From: Marivivens sp.
GTDB taxonomy: Bacteria > Pseudomonadota > Alphaproteobacteria > Rhodobacterales > Rhodobacteraceae
Length of the DNA stretch: 11,514 nucleotides
Direction of reading: 5' to 3'
NCBI GenBank assembly: GCA_024642185.1
Contig: JAHEBR010000050.1
Span: 1 to 11,514 of the forward strand
Shown: positions 1-7,615 of the stretch, piece by piece
How positions within the stretch are numbered: position 1 is the stretch's first letter
How the letters are laid out: each line of letters opens with the position of its first letter
Translations under genes and position numbers: made by a program
Notes under the pieces: model-generated
What the model saw: only the letters and a program-made list of their open reading frames with translations
The model's database searches: none
Told to the model about the DNA's origin: nothing

Positions 1-696
1 GTGATCGGTGACGAGATCCTCTCGGGCCGGACGCTTGATACCAACACCCAGCATCTCGCCAGCCGCCTGACGCAGATGGGGATACGGATGGCCGAGGTGC
101 GGGTCGTGCCGGATGTGCACAAGGTGATCGTGGGTGCGGTCAATACGCTGCGGGCGGCCTATGACCATGTGTTCACCTCGGGCGGCATCGGCCCGACCCA
201 CGACGATATCACCGCCGATTGTATCGCCGCGGCCTTTGGCGTGAAAATCGGCATCCGCGACGATGCGCGGGCGATCCTTCAGGCGCATTACGATCGCTCG
301 GGCCTTGAGTTTAACGCTGCCCGCCAGCGCATGGCCCGCATCCCCGATGGCGCGATCCTGATCGACAACCCGATCAGCGCGGCACCCGGTTTCACCATCG
401 GCAATGTCCATGTGATGGCGGGGGTGCCGGATGTGTTCCACGCCATGGTCGCGGGCGTCTTGCCGACGATCACGGGCGGCGCGCCGCTTCTGTCGCAGAC
501 GCTGCGGGTGATGCGGGGCGAGGGCGAGGTCGCGGCCGAACTCGGGGCAATTGCCGCCGATTTCCCCGAGCTGTCGATCGGTTCCTATCCGTTCCAGCAC
601 AATGGCGCCTATGGCACCAACATCGTCGTGCGCGGCACCGATGGCGGCATGATCGACCGCGCCATGATCCGCGTGGCGGCGCTGGCGGGGAAATGA
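1..696 (+). CDS. CinA-like molybdopterin-binding domain protein, 5' truncated by window edge
   Basis: This is a competence/damage-inducible protein A-like protein with the MoaB/Mog (MoCF_biosynth) fold. The visible 231 residues begin in the first strand (VIGDEILSGRT), and the conserved SGGIGPTHDD loop lies at about residues 60-69. Family members normally have roughly 7-10 more residues before VIGDE, so the GTG at base 1 is most likely an internal valine codon and the true start lies outside the window. It lacks the C-terminal CinA deamidase domain and belongs to the short, stand-alone form common in Alphaproteobacteria. In full CinA proteins this domain is linked to nucleotide pyrophosphatase activity; whether the short form has it, or binds a molybdopterin-like ligand, is unknown. 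The stop overlaps the next start (ATGA at 693-696), suggesting translational coupling to the acetyltransferase. The family call is firm and the biochemical role is not. Confidence 0.88.
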   Translation: MIGDEILSGRTLDTNTQHLASRLTQMGIRMAEVRVVPDVHKVIVGAVNTLRAAYDHVFTSGGIGPTHDDITADCIAAAFGVKIGIRDDARAILQAHYDRSGLEFNAARQRMARIPDGAILIDNPISAAPGFTIGNVHVMAGVPDVFHAMVAGVLPTITGGAPLLSQTLRVMRGEGEVAAELGAIAADFPELSIGSYPFQHNGAYGTNIVVRGTDGGMIDRAMIRVAALAGK

Positions 697-1418
697 CAGC
701 GCCGACGGTTGAAAGCCTCTACGCCCTGACCGAGGCGACATGGCCTCCGGCGGCCAAGGTCCGCGTTGGCCCGTGGGATATCCGCGAGGGGCGTGGCGCG
801 GGAAGCCGTGTGAGCGCCGCGACACCTGCCGAACCGGCCACCTTGGCGGACCTGCCTTTGGCCGAACAGGAGATGCGCGATCTCGGCCAGACGCCGCTTT
901 TCATGATCCGCAAGGGCGAGGGCTGGCTCGACGCGATGCTAGCCGAACAGGGCTATGCGGTCAAAGACCCGGTCCACCTTCGCCTCGCACCGGTCGGGGC
1001 GCTGACGGTGCTGCCGCTGGAACGCGCCAAGACCTTCCGGGTCTGGCCGCCTTTGGAGACGCAGAAGGAGATTTGGCTGGAAGGCGGCATTGGCCCGACG
1101 CGGCTGGCGGTGATGGACCGTGCAGAGGGGCCGAAAACGACAATCCTTGGCCGTGATGGCAATTCTCCGGCAGGTACCGTCTTTGTCGCGATGCAAAACG
1201 GCGTCGCGATGCTGCACGCGATGGAGGTCTCCGTCGCCTTCCGCCGCCGCGGCCTTGCCCGCAAGATGATCGCCGCCGTCGGCCACTGGGCCGCCGATCA
1301 CGGTGCAAGCCATGTCGCCCTTCTCGTGACCAAGGCCAATGGGGGCGCCAATGCGCTCTATGCTTCCATGGGGTTTGCGGTTGTGGGAGAGTATCACTAT
1401 CGCATCAAGACAGAGTAA
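693..1418 (+). CDS. GNAT family N-acetyltransferase
   Basis: This is a 241-residue protein whose C-terminal third is a GCN5-related acetyltransferase domain using acetyl-CoA. The beta strand VAMLHAMEVS (about 171-180) leads into the acetyl-CoA pyrophosphate loop RRRGLA (184-189, the R-x-x-G-x-A motif). The late family motif is N216 with LY at 222-223 and GF at 227-228. Residues 1-130 are less clearly GNAT; they contain EIWLEGGIGPTRLAVM around 126-141, a segment I recall from alphaproteobacterial homologues, and may help bind substrate. The start is the ATG overlapping the cinA-like stop, with a G-rich stretch (GGGG) two bases ahead, consistent with coupling. The substrate cannot be read from sequence; amino acids, protein N-termini and small amines are all possible. 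The next gene starts 6 bases after the stop. Confidence 0.88.
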   Translation: MTAPTVESLYALTEATWPPAAKVRVGPWDIREGRGAGSRVSAATPAEPATLADLPLAEQEMRDLGQTPLFMIRKGEGWLDAMLAEQGYAVKDPVHLRLAPVGALTVLPLERAKTFRVWPPLETQKEIWLEGGIGPTRLAVMDRAEGPKTTILGRDGNSPAGTVFVAMQNGVAMLHAMEVSVAFRRRGLARKMIAAVGHWAADHGASHVALLVTKANGGANALYASMGFAVVGEYHYRIKTE

Positions 1419-1424
1419 TCCCGC

Positions 1425-1991
1425 ATGACAGACCGCCCCACCGCCCTTGACCTGCCCATGGTCGATCCGCTGCCCGAAGCCACGCAGAAGTATTTTGACG
1501 TCTGTCAGGAAAAGCTGGGCCTCGTGCCCAATGTCCTGCGCGCCTATGCCTTCGATATCGACAAGCTCAACGCGTTCACCGCGCTCTACAACGATCTGAT
1601 GCTGGCGCCTTCGGGGATCACCAAGCTTGAACGCGAGATGATTGCCGTTTGCGTCTCGTCGATCAACAAATGCTATTACTGCCTCGTCTCGCATGGCGCC
1701 GCGGTGCGCCAGTATTCGGGCGATCCCGAGCTTGGCGAGATGATGGTGATGAACTGGCGGATGGCCGCGCTCGATGAGCGGCAGACCGCGATGCTCGAAT
1801 TCGTCGAGCGGATCACCACGGCCAGCGCCTCGATCACCGAAGGACACCGGCAGGCGCTGCGCGATGTGGGTTTCACCGACCGCGATATCTGGGACATTGC
1901 CTCGGTCGCCGGTTTCTTCAATATGACCAACCGCGTGGCCTCGGCCAGCGGGATGCGCCCCAACACTGAGTATCACAGCCAGAGCCGATGA
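1425..1991 (+). CDS. AhpD-like peroxidase-related protein (carboxymuconolactone decarboxylase fold)
   Basis: This 188-residue, all-helical protein of the AhpD / carboxymuconolactone decarboxylase superfamily resembles the 'uncharacterized peroxidase-related enzyme' group. The full AhpD-type active site is present with correct spacing: E71, C83 and C86 (CYYC) and H90, the same intervals as E118/C130/C133/H137 of mycobacterial AhpD. In AhpD this site carries a redox-active disulfide that reduces peroxides or recharges AhpC. No ahpC or lipoamide enzyme gene lies nearby, so the electron partner is unknown. The N-terminal arm with LPEATQKYFDVCQEKLGLVPNVL (about 16-38) is typical of the group. The C-terminus (SVAGFFNMTNRVASASGM, about 160-177) matches the common helix. 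The start follows the GNAT stop by 6 bases with only a weak Shine-Dalgarno, and the stop overlaps the next gene by ATGA. A cytoplasmic thiol-dependent antioxidant role is inferred. Confidence 0.85.
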   Translation: MTDRPTALDLPMVDPLPEATQKYFDVCQEKLGLVPNVLRAYAFDIDKLNAFTALYNDLMLAPSGITKLEREMIAVCVSSINKCYYCLVSHGAAVRQYSGDPELGEMMVMNWRMAALDERQTAMLEFVERITTASASITEGHRQALRDVGFTDRDIWDIASVAGFFNMTNRVASASGMRPNTEYHSQSR

Positions 1992-2926
1992 CCCTCCGCG
2001 CGCTTGCCTTTCTTATTACGATCCTGCCTGGCGTTGCCGGAGCGATTTCGCTCGATCTGCCGGCAAGCGCGGCGATGCAGACCGAAGAAATCAAACCCGC
2101 CGACAGCTTCCCCCTTCCCGTTGGCGCATGGGCTGAGGGGACCATCCCGACACAGACCGTAGAAGGCGATCTCTCGATCCGCACATGGCGCATCGACTCG
2201 CCCGGCCTGACCACGCTCCAGATCCTCGCCCCTATCCGCCAGCAACTCGCCCGCGAGGGCTTTGAAACTCTGTTCGAATGCCGCGCGGATGCCTGCGGGG
2301 GGTTCGATTTCCGATTTGGGACCGAGGTCGTCCCTGCCCCTGCCATGTTCGTCGATCTGGCTGATTATCGCTTCTTATCGGCGCGCCATAAGTCGGCCTC
2401 CGGTCCGGAATACATCGCCCTGATGATCAGCCGCAGCGCCCGTGCCGGCTTCCTTCAGGTCGTGCAGATCGGCCAATCGCCCGCAGCCGCGCGACCTGCC
2501 GAGTTGCCACCGGCGACCGAAGCCGCCGCCGCCGCCCCTGCGTCAAAACCGGGCTTCATCGCCAGCCTTGCCACCGAAGGGCGTGCCGTTTTGTCGGACC
2601 TCACATTCGCATCGGGTTCAGCTGATCTTGATGATGCGGCGTTTCCATCGCTCAAGGAGCTTGCTTCAAAGCTCGCAGCCAACCCCGGCTGGAAGATCGC
2701 CCTCGTCGGCCATACCGACACGCTTGGATCAGCCGAGGCGAATATGGCCCTGTCGCAGCGCCGTGCGGAGGCGGTCAGAGACCGTTTGGTCAACGGCTTT
2801 GGGGTGGAGGCGGCCAGAATTGAGGCAGCTGGCGTTGGTTTTCTCGCCCCGATTGCAACAAACCTGACCCCTGAGGGCCGCGCATTAAACCGACGCGTTG
2901 AAGTTGTGCTCATTGCCACCGAATAG
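1988..2926 (+). CDS. OmpA family protein with C-terminal peptidoglycan-binding domain
   Basis: This is a 312-residue exported envelope protein. Residues 1-19 form a signal peptide (one basic residue, a hydrophobic core, then GVAGA), with no lipobox cysteine, so the protein is probably periplasmic or outer-membrane associated. Residues about 30-165 form a domain I cannot name, holding two cysteines (C98, C103) that could form a disulfide in the periplasm. An Ala/Pro-rich linker (about 165-188) precedes an OmpA-like domain (about 198-310). The peptidoglycan-binding signature is intact: GHTD with D244, then N252, LS at 255-256 and R259, with the D-to-R interval of 15 matching D271/R286 of E. coli OmpA. 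There is no transmembrane beta-barrel region. The start overlaps the previous stop. The gene contains TTA codons (Leu130, Leu300), unlike its neighbours. It probably tethers the periplasmic domain to the cell wall. Confidence 0.87.
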   Translation: MTLRALAFLITILPGVAGAISLDLPASAAMQTEEIKPADSFPLPVGAWAEGTIPTQTVEGDLSIRTWRIDSPGLTTLQILAPIRQQLAREGFETLFECRADACGGFDFRFGTEVVPAPAMFVDLADYRFLSARHKSASGPEYIALMISRSARAGFLQVVQIGQSPAAARPAELPPATEAAAAAPASKPGFIASLATEGRAVLSDLTFASGSADLDDAAFPSLKELASKLAANPGWKIALVGHTDTLGSAEANMALSQRRAEAVRDRLVNGFGVEAARIEAAGVGFLAPIATNLTPEGRALNRRVEVVLIATE

Positions 2927-2928
2927 AA

Positions 2929-2950
2929 ATGCCGCCCCGAAGGGCGGCAT
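2929..2950. terminator. Hairpin between convergent genes, likely bidirectional terminator
   Basis: A perfect 9-bp inverted repeat (ATGCCGCCC / GGGCGGCAT) with a CGAA tetraloop starts two bases after the OmpA gene stop and lies 24 bases beyond the LysR gene stop. Read on the + strand it lacks a clear U-tract. Read on the - strand it is followed by TTTCTATT, which is closer to a classical intrinsic terminator. Its position between converging genes supports it serving both. Confidence 0.75.
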
Positions 2951-2974
2951 CGTGAATTCGGATCTAGTCGCGAC

Positions 2975-3880
2975 CTACCAGTTTTCCGGGCCCTTATCGG
3001 CGAAGGAATGGACAAGAAAATCGATGAAAGCGCGAACTTTTGGCTGGGTAAACCGGCCCGGCGGATAAACCGCATAGATGCCTTGGGTCTCCACCGGAAG
3101 ATCGGGAATCGCCTCCTGGACAAGACCCTTGGCCATCGCATCCGCATAGAGGAACGAGGGCAGATAGGCGATGCCGAGGCCCGAGATACAGGCGTTGAGC
3201 AACGACTGGCCGTCGTTGACGGTGAGCCAGCCGGCGGTACGCACCTGACGCTTCTCGCCCGAGGGAGCCGTGATCTTCCAAACCGCAGCATTGGCTTGAT
3301 TGGAATAATGCAGGAGCTTGTGCTCGTTGAGATCGTCGATTTTTTCCGGGCGGCCGTAATGTTGGAAGTAGGACGGCGAGGCGATCATCTTCTTGGTCGT
3401 ATCGGTCAGCTTGCGCGCCCGCAGCGTGCTATCTTCCAGCTCACCAATCCGGATCGCCATGTCAAAGCCTTCGGAGATCAACTCGACGTAGCGGTTGTTA
3501 AGAACCATGTTCACCGTGATCTCGGGGAATTCCTGAAGAAACTGGCCGAGGACGGGCGAGAGGTGGTTCACGCCAAAATCCGTGGCCACGGAGATCCGCA
3601 GAAGGCCCGAAGGCGCGGACTGCATCGACGTCACAAGCGCGTCGGCTTCGCCCGCGTCATTCAACACACGGCGGGCGCGGTCGTAGTAGGCGAGCCCGAT
3701 TTCGGTGGGGCTGACACGGCGGGTTGTTCGGTTGAGAAGGCGGGCGCCAAGGCGGGCCTCCAAGGACGAGACATGCTTGGACACCGCCGATTTGGAGATG
3801 CCCATTTTCTTGGCCGCGTCGGTAAAGCCACCCTGATCCACCACGGTGGCGAAGGCTTCCATTTCAGTGAGGCGATCCAT
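2975..3880 (-). CDS. LysR family transcriptional regulator (CrgA-like group)
   Basis: This is a 301-residue LysR-type regulator, the usual length. The N-terminal winged helix-turn-helix occupies residues 1-60: MDRLTEMEAFATVVDQGGFT, then the recognition region KMGISKSAVSKHVSSLEARLG (25-45) and the wing LLNRTTRRVSPTEIG. The effector-binding periplasmic-protein-like domain spans about 90-295, starting GLLRISVATDFGVNHLSPVL. The HTH and the start of the effector domain look like the CrgA/DhaS-like subgroup. The ATG start is supported by GAGGA six bases upstream. It lies downstream of the amidase gene on the same strand after a 131-base spacer, so it probably has its own promoter. Classical LysR regulators often control a divergent neighbour, but here no gene diverges from it. 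The amidase and fadH genes are the nearest candidate targets, which is only inference. The inducer is unknown. Confidence 0.93.
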   Translation of the reverse strand: MDRLTEMEAFATVVDQGGFTDAAKKMGISKSAVSKHVSSLEARLGARLLNRTTRRVSPTEIGLAYYDRARRVLNDAGEADALVTSMQSAPSGLLRISVATDFGVNHLSPVLGQFLQEFPEITVNMVLNNRYVELISEGFDMAIRIGELEDSTLRARKLTDTTKKMIASPSYFQHYGRPEKIDDLNEHKLLHYSNQANAAVWKITAPSGEKRQVRTAGWLTVNDGQSLLNACISGLGIAYLPSFLYADAMAKGLVQEAIPDLPVETQGIYAVYPPGRFTQPKVRAFIDFLVHSFADKGPENW

Positions 3881-4011
3881 GCCGATTCCTCTGCAAGAGT
3901 GCGTTTCTTGTCAGAGTTTGTGACGGCGAAATCGGGCAGGACTGCGGCCCTAGCCTGACAATATCGGGGATTTGCCAAGACTGAACATGGCACGGCAACA
4001 GTTGGCCCCGG
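3881..4011 (-). promoter_or_regulatory. Spacer upstream of the LysR gene, probable promoter/operator
   Basis: This is the largest gene-free stretch of the window, between the amidase stop and the LysR start. It contains a dyad GTCA-N7-TGAC at 3910-3924, 30-44 bases upstream of the LysR start codon, with the size of a LysR-type binding box. A second TGTCA element (TTGTCA on the - strand) lies at 3956-3961. A GAGGA ribosome binding site lies at the gene-proximal end. I see no convincing -35/-10 pair and no clear terminator for the amidase. Autoregulation by the LysR protein would fit but is not shown. Confidence 0.3.
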
Positions 4012-5439
4012 TCAGATCGCCGGTCGTGCGCCCCCGGATCGGAACCAGCCACCGGCCGCTTCTTCATAGGCAAGACCGGCGCGGAAGACGTCGGCATCCG
4101 AATAGGTCCGTCCGACGATCTGCAGGCCGGTGGGGACCCCGTTGCTGGCCCTCCCCGAGGGGACCGACAAGACCGGGCAGCGGCTCAGCATGTTGAAGGG
4201 CGTGGTCATCACCCAGCCGAGGAAGGGGTTCACCTCGCGCCCGTTGATCCGCACCTTGCCACGGGACTGATCAAAATCCGCGGGCACCGCGGGCAGGGCC
4301 GTGGTGGGGCAGACGAGCACGTCATAGCGTTCGAGAAGCGGGCCGAGGGTCGCATACATCTGGCCCGCCACATTGAGGCTATGGACAAAGGCCTCGGCGG
4401 TCGAACCGCGGCTGCGCTCGGCGAAATCGCGGGCATAGCTCGTCATGTCATCGGCGCTTTCGGCCAGAACCTCGCCGATCACCGCGCCGAAGATATGCTC
4501 GAGATAGTCGGTGGCGGCGTCGAGCGCGTCCTTCGGCCAGCGAAGATCGACCTCATGAACGGTCGCCCCAAGGCTGCGGAACACCTCGAGCGCCTCGCGC
4601 GTGTTGCGCTGCACCTCCTGGTCAACCTCGAAAAGGCCGAGATCCATCGAGAAGGCGATCTTCCAGTCGCGGATCGGCTTCATCTCGGTCGGCAGGCGCA
4701 GGGCCGGGCGCAGCGAGGCGATGTCTTTGGGGTGCGGGCCGGCCAGCACGTTTTGCAGCAGGATCGCGTCGCGCACGTCGCGGGCCATCGGGCCGTTGTG
4801 GCAATAGAAATCAAGGTTGAAGGGCGGCTCTTCGGGGACCCGGCCATAGGGCGGCTTGAAGCCCACGGTTCCGGTGAGCGAGGCGGGAATGCGGATGGAG
4901 CCGCCGATATCGGAGCCGGTGGCGAGCGTCGTCGATCCTGCGGCGAGCACGGCACCCGAGCCGCCCGACGATCCTCCGGGCGTGAAATCGGTGTTCCAGG
5001 GATTGCGGGTCACGCCCCAAAGCCGCGACCAGCAAAACCCGGCGCAGGAGAACTCGGGCGTCGCGGTGCGTATATGGACGATCCCGCCTGCGCGCAGGAT
5101 GCGCTCGTTCACCGGCGAGGTATGGTCGGCCACGAAATCCTTGAGGATGAGCGAACCGTTCGAGGTCGGCTTGCCCTTGATATAGCTCTCGTCCTTGATG
5201 GCGACGGCGAGCCCCTCGAGGGGCCGGACGCGGGCGCCGCGAGCATAGGCCGCCTCGGCCTTGCGGGCCTGATCCATCGCCTCGTCGAAATACCGGAAGG
5301 TGACGGCGTTGATCCTCGGCTCGGTCGCCTCGGCCCGCTTGATCAGGGCCTGCATGAGCTCGACCGGCGACAGGCTCTTGTCGCGGAAACGCCGCAGCGC
5401 CTCGTGCGCTGTCATATAGCACAGATCCTGATCGCTCAT
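4012..5439 (-). CDS. Amidase signature family enzyme
   Basis: This is a 475-residue amidohydrolase of the amidase signature (GatA/FAAH-type) family, which hydrolyses carboxylic amides to acid and ammonia or amine. The catalytic Ser-cisSer-Lys triad is complete: K82 in VAIKDES, S157 in GGSSGGSGA and nucleophile S181 in SDIGGSIRIPAS. The K-S-S intervals (75 and 24) equal those of FAAH (K142/S217/S241). The family segment TRNPWN lies at 144-149, and the C-terminal VPSGRASNGVPTGLQIVGR stretch is typical. There are no gatB or gatC neighbours, and the full stand-alone length argues against GatA of the tRNA amidotransferase. The ATG start has GGGAG seven bases upstream. No signal peptide is visible, so it is cytoplasmic. 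It sits 69 bases downstream of fadH and may be co-transcribed. The substrate cannot be deduced; aliphatic, aryl and cyclic amides are all possible. Confidence 0.9.
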   Translation of the reverse strand: MSDQDLCYMTAHEALRRFRDKSLSPVELMQALIKRAEATEPRINAVTFRYFDEAMDQARKAEAAYARGARVRPLEGLAVAIKDESYIKGKPTSNGSLILKDFVADHTSPVNERILRAGGIVHIRTATPEFSCAGFCWSRLWGVTRNPWNTDFTPGGSSGGSGAVLAAGSTTLATGSDIGGSIRIPASLTGTVGFKPPYGRVPEEPPFNLDFYCHNGPMARDVRDAILLQNVLAGPHPKDIASLRPALRLPTEMKPIRDWKIAFSMDLGLFEVDQEVQRNTREALEVFRSLGATVHEVDLRWPKDALDAATDYLEHIFGAVIGEVLAESADDMTSYARDFAERSRGSTAEAFVHSLNVAGQMYATLGPLLERYDVLVCPTTALPAVPADFDQSRGKVRINGREVNPFLGWVMTTPFNMLSRCPVLSVPSGRASNGVPTGLQIVGRTYSDADVFRAGLAYEEAAGGWFRSGGARPAI

Positions 5440-5480
5440 CGCCGCTCTCCCTTGGCCGGTTTGCCCAAGCCTAGCGCAGC

Positions 5481-5502
5481 CGGTGAGAACCGATCAATCG
5501 GC
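5481..5502 (-). other. Short overlapping hairpins after fadH
   Basis: The fadH-amidase spacer holds a 4-bp stem with a GAGA loop (CGGT/ACCG, 5481-5492) overlapping a CCGAT/ATCGG dyad (5490-5501). Read on the - strand, the second is followed by TTCTC. The two structures are mutually exclusive and weak. They could attenuate fadH transcription or stabilise its 3' end, or be chance in GC-rich DNA. Confidence 0.2.
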
Positions 5503-5508
5503 CAGTTT

Positions 5509-7533
5509 TCAAAGCGCGGCGGCCACCCTCGTGCCCTGATCAATGGCCCGTTTGGCGTCAAGCTCGGCCGCTACATCCGCGCCACCGATGATGATCGGCT
5601 CGGCCCCTTCGGCGATCAGCGCATCGGCGAGGCTGCGCTCCGAGAGCTGGCCCGCGCAAAGGACAACGGTATCGGCCTCGATCAGCGACGGGTTCTCCCG
5701 CGCCTCGCCAAAGCTGACGTGCAGGCCAGCGGAGTCGATCCGCTCATAATTCACCCCGCCGATCATCTTGACGCCCTTCATCTGGAGCGTCGCGCGATGG
5801 ATCCAGCCGGTGGTCTTGCCCAAACGGCGGCCGGGCTTTTCGGCTTTGCGCTGAAGGAGCGTCACCTGCCGCACCGGCGCCTCGGGCTGCGGGCCTTCGG
5901 GGCGGATGCCACCGCGCGCCTCGGCCGGATCAGCCACGCCCCATTCCTCGAGCCATTCGGCAAGGTTCTCGGTCGGGCTCTCGCCGGTGACGAGGAATTC
6001 GGCCACGTCAAAGCCGATCCCGCCCGCGCCCACCACGGCGACGCGCTTGCCAACCGGCGCATTGCCGCGCAGGACATCGACATAGGACAGGACGTTCGGC
6101 CCCTCCTGCCCCGGAATGGACGGATCACGGGGGATCACGCCGGTGGCGATGATCACCCTGTCAAAACCCTTGAGCATTTCGGCATTGGCTTCGGTGCCGA
6201 GCTTCTGCTCAACGTCCGAGGTCGCAAGCGAGGCCGCGAAATAGGCGACGAGGCCGTCGAATTCTTCCTTGCCAGGGATCTTGCGGGCCATGTTGAGTTG
6301 GCCGCCGACTTCGGAGGCACGATCAAACAGCGTCACCTTGTGGCCGCGCTCGGAGGCGGTCAACGCTGCGGCTACGCCTGCGGGGCCTGCACCAACGACT
6401 GCAACGCGCTGGGGATTGTCTGTCTTGGAGACAACAAGCTCGGTCTCAAAACAAGCACGCGGGTTGACGAGGCAGGAGCTGATCTTGCCTTGGAAGGTAT
6501 GGTCGAGACAGGCCTGATTGCAGGCGATGCAAGGGGCGATGAGATCGGCCTTGCCTGCTTCGGCCTTGGCCACGAAATCCGCGTCGGCAAGGAAGGGCCG
6601 CGCCATGCTGACCATATCGGCGCAGCCGTCGGAGAGGACCTCTTCCGCCGTCTGCGGGTTGTTGATCCGGTTCGAGGTGATGACCGGGATCGACACCTCG
6701 CCCATCAGCTTCTTCGTCACCCACGAAAACGCCCGGCGCGGCACGCTTGTGGCAATCGTCGGTATGCGGGCCTCGTGCCAGCCGATGCCGGTGTTGATGA
6801 TCGTCGCCCCGGCCTTTTCGACGGCCTTGGCCAGCGTCACCACCTCATCCCATGTCGAGCCGTTCGGCAGGAGGTCGATCATCGACAGGCGATAGATGAG
6901 GATGAACTCGGGCCCCACCGCCGCGCGCACGCGGGCCACAACCTCGACCGGCAGGCGCATCCGGTTCTCATAAGAGCCGCCCCAGCGGTCGGTGCGCTTG
7001 TTGGTGTGGGTGACGAGGAACTGGTTGAGGAAATAGCCCTCGGAGCCCATCACCTCGACCCCGTCATAGCCCGCCTCGCGGGCGCGGGTGGCGGAGGTGA
7101 CGATATCGGCGATCTGCTTCTCGATCCCCGCCTCATCAAGCTCTTTCGGCGGGAAGGGCGAGATGGGGGATTTGATCGCCGAGGCCGAAACACACTCGGG
7201 CCCATAGGCATAGCGGCCGGCGTGAAGGATCTGCATGCAAATCTTGCCACCGGCATCGTGGACGCGATCCGTCACGATCCGGTGATTGGCGATGTCGGCC
7301 TCGGAGAAAAGACCGGCCGCGCCCGGAAAGACACCCCCCTCGCGATTAGGCGCCATGCCGCCCGTGACCATCAACCCAACGCCCCCCCGCGCCCGCGCGG
7401 CGTAGAACTCGGCGACGCGGTTCCAATCCTTGGTTTCCTCAAGGTTGGTGTGCATCGAGCCCATCAGCACGCGGTTCTTCAGCGTGGTGAAACCAAGATC
7501 GAGCGGAGCCAGAAGGAGGGGATAGGCGGTCAT
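5509..7533 (-). CDS. fadH: 2,4-dienoyl-CoA reductase (NADPH), FadH type
   Basis: This is a 674-residue iron-sulfur flavoenzyme, matching the length of E. coli FadH (672). It reduces 2,4-dienoyl-CoA to 2-enoyl-CoA with NADPH, allowing beta-oxidation of unsaturated fatty acids. The N-terminal old-yellow-enzyme TIM barrel (about 1-330, FMN) carries the proton-donor pair Y167 (GSEGYFLN) and H253 (GWHEARIPT). Four [4Fe-4S] cysteines follow (C335, C338, C342, C354). Next come an FAD-binding GAGPAG (381-386) and a NAD(P)H-binding GAGGIG (502-507). All key residues sit exactly one position after the E. coli numbering (Y166, H252, C334/337/341/353). This specific agreement favours FadH over related trimethylamine dehydrogenases or 2-enoate reductases. 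The ATG start has GGAG six bases upstream. It lies behind a small gene on the same strand, separated by 82 bases with a possible terminator, so it probably heads its own unit with the amidase. Confidence 0.95.
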   Translation of the reverse strand: MTAYPLLLAPLDLGFTTLKNRVLMGSMHTNLEETKDWNRVAEFYAARARGGVGLMVTGGMAPNREGGVFPGAAGLFSEADIANHRIVTDRVHDAGGKICMQILHAGRYAYGPECVSASAIKSPISPFPPKELDEAGIEKQIADIVTSATRAREAGYDGVEVMGSEGYFLNQFLVTHTNKRTDRWGGSYENRMRLPVEVVARVRAAVGPEFILIYRLSMIDLLPNGSTWDEVVTLAKAVEKAGATIINTGIGWHEARIPTIATSVPRRAFSWVTKKLMGEVSIPVITSNRINNPQTAEEVLSDGCADMVSMARPFLADADFVAKAEAGKADLIAPCIACNQACLDHTFQGKISSCLVNPRACFETELVVSKTDNPQRVAVVGAGPAGVAAALTASERGHKVTLFDRASEVGGQLNMARKIPGKEEFDGLVAYFAASLATSDVEQKLGTEANAEMLKGFDRVIIATGVIPRDPSIPGQEGPNVLSYVDVLRGNAPVGKRVAVVGAGGIGFDVAEFLVTGESPTENLAEWLEEWGVADPAEARGGIRPEGPQPEAPVRQVTLLQRKAEKPGRRLGKTTGWIHRATLQMKGVKMIGGVNYERIDSAGLHVSFGEARENPSLIEADTVVLCAGQLSERSLADALIAEGAEPIIIGGADVAAELDAKRAIDQGTRVAAAL

Positions 7534-7589
7534 GGGTTTCTCCGGTGAGTCGGCCCGAGTGTGCCGAAACCCGCGCCGCAGGTCACGCC

Positions 7590-7610
7590 AAACGCAGCGT
7601 CAACGCCGCG
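7590..7610 (-). terminator. Possible weak intrinsic terminator before fadH
   Basis: On the - strand, CGCGGCG and CGCTGCG pair around a TTGA loop (7 bp including one G-U) and are followed by TTT. It starts 5 bases after the stop of the small gene ending at 7616. The U-tract is short. The same bases include TTGACG, which could instead be read as a -35 element for fadH, but I find no matching -10. Confidence 0.35.
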
Positions 7611-7615
7611 CCAAC

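Noticed and set aside
939..1976. A 345-codon open frame on the - strand opposite the GNAT and AhpD-like genes
   Set aside because: It is codon-aligned with both + strand genes, which show clear family motifs; the antisense product has no domain signature.
3008..3958. A 316-codon open frame on the + strand opposite the LysR gene
   Set aside because: It is in register with the LysR gene, which is a full-length, clear family member. The open frame is a composition artefact.
4012..5439. Amidase as GatA of the tRNA-dependent amidotransferase
   Set aside because: There are no gatC or gatB neighbours, and the protein resembles stand-alone amidase-signature enzymes.
4381..7548. A 1055-codon open frame on the + strand opposite the amidase and fadH genes
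   Set aside because: Its codons are exactly in register with those of both - strand genes, which share a phase. Stops there could come only from TTA, CTA or TCA sense codons, which this organism avoids. The translation shows no domain and is rich in Arg, His, Gly and Asp as expected of an antisense shadow.
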